From: Azospirillum agricola
GTDB taxonomy: Bacteria > Pseudomonadota > Alphaproteobacteria > Azospirillales > Azospirillaceae
DNA length: 64,000 nucleotides
Assembly: GCF_017876095.1 (NCBI RefSeq)
Contig: NZ_JAGINM010000002.1
Coordinates: 310,001-374,000, forward strand
Reading direction: 5' to 3'
Below the pieces are notes generated by a model. It was given only the letters and a program-made list of their open reading frames with translations, made no database searches and was not told the DNA's origin. The position numbers and the translations under genes are program-made. Shown in pieces: positions 42,376 to 50,861 of this stretch; position 1 is the first letter of the stretch, and each line of letters begins with the position of its first letter.

Positions 42376-44604
42376 TCATGCCCATTGGTCGAACAAGGAC
42401 GCCTCGGCGTCCGCTTGCTGGCGGGATGTCCACTCGGCCAGAGCGAGTCGCACCGCGCCCTCGGTCTCCCGGCGCAAGGCATCGAGTTCCGCTATCCCGT
42501 TGACGGTGATCGACACGTTCACCGGCGCGTTCACCACGGTGCCGGACGACGGGCCGGATGACGGGCCGGATGACGGGCTTGGCGACGGAGCGATGGGTGA
42601 TGGGACGATAGGGGACGGGGACGGGGACGAGGCGCCCGCTCCGCCCGGAACGGCCAAAGCGGCGCCCGGAATTTTGCCCGCATTCTCCACCGCCGGCGGA
42701 GCGGAGGACGCCGCCTTCGCCACGGTGGGGGACGCGGCCACCGGCGCGGCCGCCAGGGCCGCGGCCAGACCGGCAGCGAGCGCCGTGTTCCTGGGAGCAG
42801 CCACCCGTTCCACCGCGCTCCGGTTCTCGTTGGCCGGTGGAGCCGCCAGCGTGCCGCTGGGCGCCGTGATTCCAAGCTTGTCCTTGGCCACATCCGGTAT
42901 CCAGTCGGTCAGGCTTTTTAATTTATCGGTCAGCCAGGACTCCAGTTCCGCCCATTTGGCCGTGATGCCGTCCCGCAGATCCCCAATTAGCTCCGCGCCG
43001 ATGGCGCGGAAATCGATGTTGGCAATGAATTGCAGGATGTCCTCGAAGGCCTTTGCAATGGAGGCCTTCAAACCGCCGCACAGGTCGCGGACATCGCCAA
43101 AAAACCCCGCGAAAGCCGCGCCAACGCTGTCACACAAGCTCGTGAAGAAGGCGGACAGGGGCTCCCAATACTCGTAGATCATAGCCACCGCGACAGCGAT
43201 GCCCATGATCGCGAGCGCGATCGGGTTGCTCGCCAAAGCGCTCGCTATGGCGGCGATGACACGAAACACCAGCGGCACCAAGACCGCGAACTGGCCGGCC
43301 AAGCCGATCAGGGACACCAGCAGGTTGGCGCTCAAGGCAGCCGCCAGCATCAGAACGGCATTCTCCCAGCCGCCGACATAGGTCACGGCACGCTGGACCC
43401 ACCCCACGAAATCCGAAACGGCGGTGGTCACCGTCGTGAACGCGTTCCCCCAATCCACCCCAGTCAGTTTGGCCTCGATAAAATCGAACAGTGTCTTGAG
43501 GGTGTCGGATATCCTGTTGGCCCAGGCCTGTAGGGTGCCATCCGCCTTCCATCGGGCGATCAGTTCCAGGATGGACCGCAGCTTGCCCTTCAGCGCCTCG
43601 AAGGCCCCGGCGTCCCCGATCATGCGCAGGAAGCCGGTCAGGCTGTGCTGAAGGCTGGACCACATCCCATCCCAGGTTTGCGACAGGGCATCGAGGGTTC
43701 CGCCGAACCCCTTGGCCTTGAGGACATGCAGGATGGCCGCCTGCATGGCCTCGCTGTCCTTCTTCGCCGCTTCGATGGTCTGTTCCCGACCGTTCTTGTC
43801 GGTGTAGGTCATCGACATCATGTCGCCCTGGGTCTTCCTGAGCGTGATGCCGAGTTTCTTCAGCCCCTTCCAATCGCCGCCGACACCGTCGGCGAACGCC
43901 TCCGCCAGGTCGTTCAGCGGCTTGCCGGTGGCGGCGGCGGCGTCCCCCAGGGCCTGCAAGGTTCCATCCATCGGATCGATGCCTTTACCCTTCAACGTCA
44001 TGAAGGCCTGGGTCACCCCCGCCAGTTTGAAGGGTGTCTTCCGGGTGAACTCGTCGATCCACGTCATGGAGGCCTTGGCCTTGTCCTCCCCCATGATGGT
44101 GGTCAGGACGGCCTTGTAGGTCTCGAAATCCGCCGACGCCCTGAGGGCGCTCTTCCCCGTGGAAGCCAGCGCACCCGACAAGGCCGACAGGCCCTGCCCG
44201 GTCAATCCGGCCAAACCGGACGCCTGCTCGCGGGTCGTGACGATCTGCCCTCCCACGGCCTTGAAGCGGTCCCCCATGGCGGAGAGCTTGGCGTGCTTCT
44301 CGAACCTCTCGAACCGTGCCCGTACCGCCTCGCCGCGCTGCGTCAGGTAGGTTTTCAAGGACGACAGGCCCGGTCCGACCCTAGCCGCACGCGCGCCGGC
44401 CGGACCGGGGACATACCCCCGAACCCCCGCCCGAGCCTCCAGCCCCTCCCGCGCCAGCCTCTTGATATTCCTTACCAAGTTGGAAACGCTTTGGTCCCGG
44501 TTCATGCCCGCGACGGCGTTGGACACCCATGCCGTCACGTTGCCCATCTTCTTGACGAGTTCCGAAAACTTCTTACCCGCGAGGGTGGGGTCCTGTTCAG
44601 CCAT
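42376..44604 (-). CDS. Tail tape measure protein
   Basis: The 742-residue protein sets tail length. A helical N-terminal half has the TP901-type core (ADFETYKAVLTTIMGEDKAK, TRKTPFKLAGVTQAFMTLKG). Hydrophobic segments at about 430-510 include AIASALASNPIALAIMGIAV, and the tail section is rich in Pro/Ser/Ala (SPSPSPIVPSPIAPSPSPSS), probably disordered. At roughly 1.5 angstrom per residue the tail would be about 110 nm, a size typical of R-type particles. The start overlaps the E' coding sequence by eight bases. Confidence 0.92.
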   Translation of the reverse strand: MAEQDPTLAGKKFSELVKKMGNVTAWVSNAVAGMNRDQSVSNLVRNIKRLAREGLEARAGVRGYVPGPAGARAARVGPGLSSLKTYLTQRGEAVRARFERFEKHAKLSAMGDRFKAVGGQIVTTREQASGLAGLTGQGLSALSGALASTGKSALRASADFETYKAVLTTIMGEDKAKASMTWIDEFTRKTPFKLAGVTQAFMTLKGKGIDPMDGTLQALGDAAAATGKPLNDLAEAFADGVGGDWKGLKKLGITLRKTQGDMMSMTYTDKNGREQTIEAAKKDSEAMQAAILHVLKAKGFGGTLDALSQTWDGMWSSLQHSLTGFLRMIGDAGAFEALKGKLRSILELIARWKADGTLQAWANRISDTLKTLFDFIEAKLTGVDWGNAFTTVTTAVSDFVGWVQRAVTYVGGWENAVLMLAAALSANLLVSLIGLAGQFAVLVPLVFRVIAAIASALASNPIALAIMGIAVAVAMIYEYWEPLSAFFTSLCDSVGAAFAGFFGDVRDLCGGLKASIAKAFEDILQFIANIDFRAIGAELIGDLRDGITAKWAELESWLTDKLKSLTDWIPDVAKDKLGITAPSGTLAAPPANENRSAVERVAAPRNTALAAGLAAALAAAPVAASPTVAKAASSAPPAVENAGKIPGAALAVPGGAGASSPSPSPIVPSPIAPSPSPSSGPSSGPSSGTVVNAPVNVSITVNGIAELDALRRETEGAVRLALAEWTSRQQADAEASLFDQWA

Positions 44605-44776
44605 GCATCCCTCCGGTCATGGAACCGCGTTCCCGCGCCAGCCCGTGCCAGCGCAGCAGGTCCGCCGGCTCCATCTCGTCCATCGCGGACGGAGGCCAGT
44701 GGAAGACGGCGGCCACGTCCGCCATGGCCGCCCACAGAATGTCCGGGGCTACTCCCGCCCCCTCCCGGTAAAACCC
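44597..44776 (-). CDS. GpE' extension of the tail assembly chaperone (read by -1 frameshift)
   Basis: The frame encodes GVAPDILWAAMADVAAVFHW followed by PPSAMDEMEPADLLRWHGLA, the GpE (P2 E') family pattern VFHWPP. In P2-like phages E' is made as a C-terminal extension of E by a -1 frameshift. The fusion here would be 142 residues (85 from E and 57 from E'). An internal ATG at 44725 could also give a separate 42-residue protein. It ends inside the tape-measure start, whose product it chaperones. Confidence 0.8.
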   Translation of the reverse strand, partial: GFYREGAGVAPDILWAAMADVAAVFHWPPSAMDEMEPADLLRWHGLARERGSMTGGMHG

Positions 44777-45024
44777 GCGACCACCTCCGCGATGGCCTCC
44801 AGGTCCCCGGCGTCGATCTCGTCGACCTCCTGCGGCGACAGGCCGGCGAGTTGGCCGATCATCCACAGCGTCTTGGACAGGTCCCCGCCCTTCACGGCGT
44901 CCATGCGCCGGAGGTCGGCGACCTTGGGACGCCGCAGGGTGATGTCCGTCGTCTCCTGCCCGTCGATCGCGATGGGCACGCTCAGCGCGACGCGGCGCGG
45001 CCCGATGGTCTGCGTGTCGTTCAT
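44749..45024 (-). CDS. Tail assembly chaperone E (gpE-like, phage_TAC_7)
   Basis: The 91-residue protein begins MNDTQTIGPRRVALSVPIAI and contains DITLRRPKVADLRRMDAVKG, typical of P2 gpE and Mu gp41 chaperones that load the tape measure. I chose the ATG at 45024 because GGGGAG lies seven bases before it. ATGs at 45030 and 45039 are in frame but lack such a site. It ends VVAGFTGRGRE unless the ribosome shifts at the GGGTTTT site. Confidence 0.85.
   Translation of the reverse strand: MNDTQTIGPRRVALSVPIAIDGQETTDITLRRPKVADLRRMDAVKGGDLSKTLWMIGQLAGLSPQEVDEIDAGDLEAIAEVVAGFTGRGRE
44770..44776 (-). other. -1 ribosomal frameshift slippery heptamer GGGTTTT
   Basis: In the E frame the bases read G-GGT-TTT, a canonical X-XXY-YYZ heptamer that re-pairs as GGG-TTT after slipping back one base. 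It lies in the overlap of the E and E' frames, 25-30 bases before the E stop codon. Confidence 0.75.
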
Positions 45025-45050
45025 ATCCATGCTCCCCATGTCGGGATTTG

Positions 45051-45096
45051 AAAACGACAGGGCCGGCGACGGCGGTGTCGCCGCGCCGGCCCTGTC
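45051..45096 (-). terminator. Intrinsic terminator after the tail tube gene
   Basis: GACAGGGCCGGCG pairs perfectly with CGCCGGCCCTGTC across a 15-base loop and is followed by GTTTTC. It ends the sheath-tube transcript before the chaperone gene. Confidence 0.75.
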
Positions 45097-45121
45097 CGTG
45101 GTGGCTATCGGGAAAGGAGGG

Positions 45122-45637
45122 TCAGAGGCCGACGGCGACGCGCTGGGCGGCCAGCAGGTCGACGCCGCCGATGGAGCGCACCATGTTGATGGCGTCGATC
45201 TCCACCAGCTCCTCCCCGTTCACGGTGAGCTTGTAGTAGTGGGCGGCGACGGCGAGGGTGAGGGTCGACTTCTCCCCCGCCTTCCAGGTTCCGACATCCA
45301 TCTCCCGCCACCCGCCGCGCAGGTTGACGACCACCGACGTCACCTCCGCGTTGCCCTGCGCCTGGAAGGCGCCGCGGATGGTGACGGGAATGCCGACGAG
45401 GTCGAGAAGGCCGAAGGACGCGAACAGCGCCGGATCGAAGTCGGAAAGGACCAGCGACGCTTCCAGCTTGGCCATGCCGACGTCGACCTCGACCGGCAAA
45501 TCCATGCCGCCGGCGCGGTACTCCTCGGTCTTGAGGGACAGCTTGGGCAGGACCACGCTTTCCACGCGGCCGGCATAGCCGGAGCCGTCGATGAACAGGT
45601 TCAGATTCTTCAGGACGCGGGGGAGTTGGATCGCCAT
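45122..45637 (-). CDS. Major tail tube protein (gpFII-like)
   Basis: The 171-residue protein begins MAIQLPRVLKNLNLFIDGSG and has LPKLSLKTEEYRAGGMDLPV and VTSVVVNLRGGWREMDVGTW, matching the P2 gpFII tube family. It polymerises into the rigid tube that is driven through the target envelope. Its ATG overlaps the sheath stop (TGATG), so the two are made in step. A terminator-like hairpin follows. Confidence 0.93.
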   Translation of the reverse strand: MAIQLPRVLKNLNLFIDGSGYAGRVESVVLPKLSLKTEEYRAGGMDLPVEVDVGMAKLEASLVLSDFDPALFASFGLLDLVGIPVTIRGAFQAQGNAEVTSVVVNLRGGWREMDVGTWKAGEKSTLTLAVAAHYYKLTVNGEELVEIDAINMVRSIGGVDLLAAQRVAVGL

Positions 45638-47052
45638 CACAGGATCTCCGCAATGTAGTCGTTCACCAGATGCGACCGGAAGGTGATGTGTTCGGCCGGA
45701 TAAGGCGGGGTGAAGTCGAAGTTGAAGAAGACCTTGCCCTGCGCGATGTTGGCGGCCGAGTTGAGGTCCGGATCGGGCCAGCAGCGGCCGCCGAGGATGG
45801 CGCCCTGCGCGGTGAGGCTGCGCAGGTAGGCGTTGACGCCTTCCGTGACGTCCTCCAGGTAGGTGCGGGTGATGTTGCGGTCGACCGCCCACAGATGCGC
45901 CCGCTGGAGGCTGTCGTTGATCATGTCGGCGGTGCGGCGGACCGACAGGAACGCCCATTTCGGGTCGCTGGAGCAGCTCCGGTTGCCCCACAGGCGGAAG
46001 CCGTCCTCGCGGATCACCGTCGCCACCTCGTGCTCGTTCAGGTAATTGGCCCGGCAGTTCGCATCCCCCAGCGTGAAGTCCACCGCGCGGGAGGTGCCGA
46101 CGATGCCGTTGATCGCCTGGTTGGAGGGGCTCCACCAGAAGCCGCGGTCGTTGTCGGTCTTGGCGATCAGGCCGGCGACGCGGGCGGACAGCGGTTCCGC
46201 CGCCGGCTCGCCGTCCTTCATCACCAGTCCCCAGGGATCGACCGCGAACACGCGCGGCGAGCCCCAGTCGCCACGGTAGGCGACCGCCGCCTCGTCGGTG
46301 CTGCCGGGGCCGTCGGCGATGATCACGGCGCGGATGCGCTCGGCGATGCCGAGCAGTTCGGCGACCACCGCGTTGGCGACGTCGCCGAGGTTGGCGGTGG
46401 CGGCGGCCCCGGTGCCGGCCCCCGTGACGGTGACGGTGGCGCTGCTGTAGCCGCGCCCCGGCTTGGTGACGGTGATGCCGGTGACGGCGCCGTCGGTCAC
46501 GGTGGCGGTGGCCTCGGCGCCGGTGCCGTCGCCGGTGATGGTCACGCTGGTGGTGCCGGCCGCGTAGCCGATGCCGCCGGCCGCCACGACGGCGCCGGTG
46601 ACGCCGCCGACCGTGCGCTGGTGGGTGAAGCCCGGCGCGCACAGGATGCGCGGGGTCAGGTCCAGATCCGTGCGGGCGGCCAGCAGGGCGTGGACGCCGG
46701 TGTAGGCGCCGGTGACGCCGTCCACGCCGCCGAGGACGTTGGTGAGGGTGGCGGCGGCCTTGGCGGCATCGTCCGCCCCGGTCCCCTCCGCCACGCGGAT
46801 CACCACCACCATGGCGCCGGCCTGGTCGAAGATGCCGTCGATCGCCGCCGGCAGGGTGCCGGCGGTGCCCAGCTTGGCGGCTTGGCTGCGCGAGCCGGCG
46901 ACCAGGACGGGCTTGTTCAGCGGAAAGGCGATGGCGTCCGCCTCGGGAGCGGTGCCGACGAGGCCGACGATGGAGGATTTGACGGTGCGGATCGGGCGCG
47001 GGCCGTTGTCGATCTCGACAACTTCCACACCATGGAGAAACTGTTCGGGCAT
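45637..47052 (-). CDS. Tail sheath protein (gpFI-like) with an inserted repeat domain
   Basis: The 471-residue protein begins MPEQFLHGVEVVEIDNGPRP and ends FRSHLVNDYIAEIL. It has the P2 FI core SSIVGLVGTAPEADAIAFPL, PRILCAPGF, RAVIIADGPG and TYLEDVTEGVNAYLRSLTAQ. Between residues 147 and 222 a Gly/Thr/Ala-rich insertion with two related repeats (GYAAGTTSVTITGDGTGAEA; GYSSATVTVTGAGTGAAATA) interrupts a standard sheath, probably forming a surface decoration. The start at 47052 has AAGGGAAAGG upstream. An ATG nine codons earlier lies next to the terminator hairpin. Confidence 0.92.
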   Translation of the reverse strand: MPEQFLHGVEVVEIDNGPRPIRTVKSSIVGLVGTAPEADAIAFPLNKPVLVAGSRSQAAKLGTAGTLPAAIDGIFDQAGAMVVVIRVAEGTGADDAAKAAATLTNVLGGVDGVTGAYTGVHALLAARTDLDLTPRILCAPGFTHQRTVGGVTGAVVAAGGIGYAAGTTSVTITGDGTGAEATATVTDGAVTGITVTKPGRGYSSATVTVTGAGTGAAATANLGDVANAVVAELLGIAERIRAVIIADGPGSTDEAAVAYRGDWGSPRVFAVDPWGLVMKDGEPAAEPLSARVAGLIAKTDNDRGFWWSPSNQAINGIVGTSRAVDFTLGDANCRANYLNEHEVATVIREDGFRLWGNRSCSSDPKWAFLSVRRTADMINDSLQRAHLWAVDRNITRTYLEDVTEGVNAYLRSLTAQGAILGGRCWPDPDLNSAANIAQGKVFFNFDFTPPYPAEHITFRSHLVNDYIAEIL

Positions 47053-47080
47053 GGGAAACCTTTCCCTTGTGTTGGGCATG

Positions 47081-47105
47081 AAAAAGCCCGGCGTAGAGGC
47101 CGGGC
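47081..47105 (-). terminator. Intrinsic terminator between the fibre and sheath genes
   Basis: GCCCGGC, a six-base loop, GCCGGGC and five T on the minus strand form a rho-independent terminator. It separates the baseplate-fibre transcript from the sheath-tube unit. Confidence 0.7.
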
Positions 47106-47135
47106 GGACAGGAAGCAGGGCTGGAGGGCTTCGGC

Positions 47136-50100
47136 TCAGCCGATGTAGTCGATGACGTGGTTGGCGTTGCCAGCTTTGAGCCGCTTGAACTCCAGGGTCT
47201 GAACGCCGAGCGCACGCTTACGCTTGATGGTATAGTCCACGCCGGGCTGCATGAGCTGGTACTCGTCGAGGGCCAGCGTGATCTGGTCCAGCACCGGCGT
47301 GAATTGCTGGTTGGTGGTGGACAGGATCGCCACGACGTTGAGGCTGGCGATCGATGTCAGGTCAAGCGCCAGCAGCCCGGCCAGCAACTCGGCCCAGGTG
47401 TTGGCGACGCTGGCGAACTGCGTGGATGTGGCGCTGGTGGTCAGCGTCCCAGCGCCAGCCGACCACACCATGCTGTGAGCAGTCGCCGCCCAGGCCAAGC
47501 CTGTCCAACGCTTGAGCGGCGTCGCATAGCCGTCGGTCGAAAGCAGGAACTTCAGGCTGGTGTTGGGCGGCGTGCTGCCGGTCAGCGCCGCGCTGTCGAC
47601 CGAGCTGAACGCCGACAGGTCGAGCGCCGACAGACCCGGTTTGGTCGCCACCCAGTACGGACCGGTCACGTACTGCTGCCCGTAAGCCAGGGTCGGCGGG
47701 GTGAAGTTGGACGTCCAGCGAGCGACGCTGGAAATCCGCATCTCGTCCAGCCCGCCGTCCATTGGAGCGGCACCTGTGGCGTCCGTGCCGATGAAGAGGT
47801 TGCCGGTGGTGTCTTGTCGCATTCCGAGAGTCGCCGTCACCGAGCCTTTGAGCACACCATCCACGTAAATGCTCAAGGTGGTACCGTTGCGGACAGCTGC
47901 GACATGTGACCAGTTTCCCGCCGTAATGCTGGAAGCGCCTCCAGTAATAGTTATGGTGGTTCCGCCTGTATCAACGTAATTGAACGTAACATCACCTCCA
48001 GAATTCACACGCAAAGCCCAGGTCGTGGTGCTGCCATTCCACTTATACATCATTGTGCGAGTGAAAGATGTGTAGTTATAGCCATACATCAATCCTTCAA
48101 TTGTGAAGTCCACGGAGGGGCACAGACTCGCATTGTGAGGCATTATAAAGTTAGATGTACCGTTGCCGCCCTTAATGATGCAATTGGTTCCGAACTTGGG
48201 GCCGATGATGTTGTTGAGAAGGCTGAGCGTTCCGGTTCCGGGGTTGAAAGAAATATAGCGTCCGTCTTTCACCGTCCGCGCATTCGTACTCTGGATCAGC
48301 ACGGTGTTCTTCGACAGTTCCTTGACCCACTTCTGTCCAACCGTGCCGTCGAACACCCACAACAGCGCGGTGTCATCGTCGGCCACAAGGTTGCCGGGTG
48401 TGAAGTTGGTGGTGTAGCGCGGTTTGCCGTGGGTGATGCGGAAGCTGTCGATGGCGCCATTGAGAAAGTTGGAAACACCAACATTGAAGGTGCCCAAATT
48501 TAACGTATAAGCCTCGTTCGGGTAGATCAGATTCAGTTGCGGAGCATATCCTCCGTAGAAAGTGCCATCTACAGCAACCCCCCAGCCGCGCGGATCACGC
48601 ACAATCGCGACGTGGTGCCACCCTGTGCCTCCCCACGTTGCAGGGACGGAAAGCACGGTCCCGCCGTTGGCGCTGAGTGTAAAGCCGGCTGCGTTTGCTA
48701 GAAAACTCAAGGTGTTCCCCGACGTGGCTGTCAAGCTCACCAAAATCGGGTTTCCGGTGAACGAGGCAATGTAGAACCAACCCTCAAGGCACAGCTTGTC
48801 GCTGGCACTGAAATAGATCGGATGCCCTGCGCTCGGGGTGGCGTATGCGATGGATGCGTACTGAGTGGTGCCGTTCAGCTTAAGTGAGGTGCCGTGTCCG
48901 CCACGGGTGTAGGTGGCATCAAGCGTTGCCGACCCGGCAAAGGTCAGCGTCGGCGTGGTCGTGTCGCCGAACCCGTTGGAGCCATAGCTGCTTTCGCTGC
49001 TGTCCAGGGCCACGGTGTCACCGTTGACGCCCTCGAACTGGCACAGCAGCACCGTGGTGTCGGTGGCGGTGGGTGCCGTCGTCGGTGCCGTGAAAGATGC
49101 CGACCACAGGCCACGCCTATCGAAACGAAGAGCATCCACGTATCCGTTTGTCTTGTTCGTCCCGACGGAGTTGGAGCCAAGACGAACCTGCCCAGCACCG
49201 CGTATGGAGGCGGTGCCGATGGCGACCGTGTTGGTGAGAACGCCATCCTTGAACAAATAGAGAGAGGTTCCAACACGGCTCAAGGCGACGTGGGCCGCGA
49301 CGTTCGCCGTCATCGAGCCGATGACGACCCCGCTTGCCAGATCATACGATGTGCCGTTGCTGCTGGCGTAGAGTTCGAGGTTCCCGGTCGCCCCGTTGAG
49401 GTAGATCTCCAGGCCGTAGCTGCTGGTGTCGTCGAACTTGGCCAGGATCTGGTTGGTCGCCACGCCGTCGAAGCGCGCCTGCATGTCGAGCGTGAAATCC
49501 AGCGCCCCGAGAACCAAATCACCGTGCGGCTTGGTCGGGGCGATGCGGGTCGGCGACGCGCTGGAGGACAGACGCAGGGACGTCGCCCCGAACTTCGCCC
49601 AGGCGTTCGAAAGGCTCGAGCCCACCTGGATTTCGTGACCGCTCTTGCTGTTGTCGCGGATGAACTGGCTGCCATGGCCGTCATTGAACTGTAACAGGTA
49701 TACGGTATCGGGGTCGGGCGTGAACTCCGCAGTCGGCGGGGTGAAGTTGTCGGTGTAGCGCGCCACCTTGGAGACGCGGAATTGGTCCATCCAGCCAATC
49801 CACGGGTTCCACACCATGTCATTCCCAATGCCGAGGGTGAAAGCTCTGGCATCCGTGTTGAGAGACGCGGCTTGCGAAAACACCTGCACGCCGTCAAGGT
49901 AGAAGTACAGCGTACTTGCACGCCGAACAAAAGCGAAGTGGTGCCAATTCAGATCGACACCAGAGCCTGTCCAAGTGTAGGTATCGAACGCAAAATACCA
50001 ATTGCCTCCGCCGACCATGACGCGGGGCGCGCGGTTGTTGCCACCATTGACCATGAAGTCAAACAGAACACCGGATACAGTGCCGCCCAGCGCCCCGCCC

Positions 50101-50849
50101 CAACGCCCCCAGCACTCAACCGTGTAATCCTGCGTTGTGCCGAACGCTACCTTAAAGCTGCTTGGAATTTTAAAGCCTGTTCCAGCGCTCCCATCAAAAT
50201 ACGCGCAATGCGTGCCGAACGGCGTGATGCCGCGCTCGTCGATGATCTCGGTCGAACCATTCACCCCGTCCGCGTGGATCAGCAGCTTCGTGTTGGCATC
50301 GACCCCCGCGCCGGCGGTGTTGTGAAGCTGGAACGCCCCGCCGACCGCGTCGGTGCCGGACACCGGATCCTGCTCGGCATAAGCGCTGCGATTGTTGAAA
50401 TCGTACGCAAAGATGCTGCCAACCGTCTGCTCGTAGGCCGCCAGGACCGACTTGCCCGTCAGGTTGAAACCGGCGCCACCGGGGGCGTAGAGCGGAGCCG
50501 TCTGCTGAACCGCGGACGCCGACGCGCCGACCTGATAGCCGGTCCCGTCCGGACTCACAACCAGCGACTTCCCGGCGTCGGCGGCCGTCACATCGGGCAG
50601 CGACGAGCCGGAGGCGGCCGCCTTTGCCTTGAAGGCGGCCGCCGGGACGTTGGACAGATCGGACGCCGCCTTGCCGGCCTGCAACTCCACGACCGACGCT
50701 TCGGCGGACCCGATCCGCCCTTCCAAAGCCGTCACGTCCTGGTCGAGCCCGCCGATCGCTTCCCGAAGGCGCTGGACGTCGTCTTCCATAAGATTGTCGG
50801 GATGCGGGAGGGGATGCCCCCTCCCCGTCCGGTCGTCATGAAGAAGCAT
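47136..50849 (-). CDS. Tail fibre/receptor-binding protein with four LamG-like domains
   Basis: The 1237-residue protein has an N-terminal coiled coil (residues 22-62, QRLREAIGGLDQDVTALEGR) for attachment and trimerisation. Four concanavalin A/LamG-like domains follow at about 186-372, 383-590, 598-818 and 826-1052. Each has the core motif WHHFAFVRR, AAHVALSRV, WHHVAIVRD or WSHVAAVRN and a closing motif like RYTDNFTPP or RWTSNFTPP. LamG folds bind sugars, so this is the likely host-range determinant. Its DNA is patchily richer in A and T (about 47.9-48.3 and 49.9-50.2 kb). No separate fibre-assembly chaperone gene is present. Confidence 0.88.
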   Translation of the reverse strand: MLLHDDRTGRGHPLPHPDNLMEDDVQRLREAIGGLDQDVTALEGRIGSAEASVVELQAGKAASDLSNVPAAAFKAKAAASGSSLPDVTAADAGKSLVVSPDGTGYQVGASASAVQQTAPLYAPGGAGFNLTGKSVLAAYEQTVGSIFAYDFNNRSAYAEQDPVSGTDAVGGAFQLHNTAGAGVDANTKLLIHADGVNGSTEIIDERGITPFGTHCAYFDGSAGTGFKIPSSFKVAFGTTQDYTVECWGRWGGALGGTVSGVLFDFMVNGGNNRAPRVMVGGGNWYFAFDTYTWTGSGVDLNWHHFAFVRRASTLYFYLDGVQVFSQAASLNTDARAFTLGIGNDMVWNPWIGWMDQFRVSKVARYTDNFTPPTAEFTPDPDTVYLLQFNDGHGSQFIRDNSKSGHEIQVGSSLSNAWAKFGATSLRLSSSASPTRIAPTKPHGDLVLGALDFTLDMQARFDGVATNQILAKFDDTSSYGLEIYLNGATGNLELYASSNGTSYDLASGVVIGSMTANVAAHVALSRVGTSLYLFKDGVLTNTVAIGTASIRGAGQVRLGSNSVGTNKTNGYVDALRFDRRGLWSASFTAPTTAPTATDTTVLLCQFEGVNGDTVALDSSESSYGSNGFGDTTTPTLTFAGSATLDATYTRGGHGTSLKLNGTTQYASIAYATPSAGHPIYFSASDKLCLEGWFYIASFTGNPILVSLTATSGNTLSFLANAAGFTLSANGGTVLSVPATWGGTGWHHVAIVRDPRGWGVAVDGTFYGGYAPQLNLIYPNEAYTLNLGTFNVGVSNFLNGAIDSFRITHGKPRYTTNFTPGNLVADDDTALLWVFDGTVGQKWVKELSKNTVLIQSTNARTVKDGRYISFNPGTGTLSLLNNIIGPKFGTNCIIKGGNGTSNFIMPHNASLCPSVDFTIEGLMYGYNYTSFTRTMMYKWNGSTTTWALRVNSGGDVTFNYVDTGGTTITITGGASSITAGNWSHVAAVRNGTTLSIYVDGVLKGSVTATLGMRQDTTGNLFIGTDATGAAPMDGGLDEMRISSVARWTSNFTPPTLAYGQQYVTGPYWVATKPGLSALDLSAFSSVDSAALTGSTPPNTSLKFLLSTDGYATPLKRWTGLAWAATAHSMVWSAGAGTLTTSATSTQFASVANTWAELLAGLLALDLTSIASLNVVAILSTTNQQFTPVLDQITLALDEYQLMQPGVDYTIKRKRALGVQTLEFKRLKAGNANHVIDYIG

Positions 50850-50861
50850 GTCGTGTCATCC

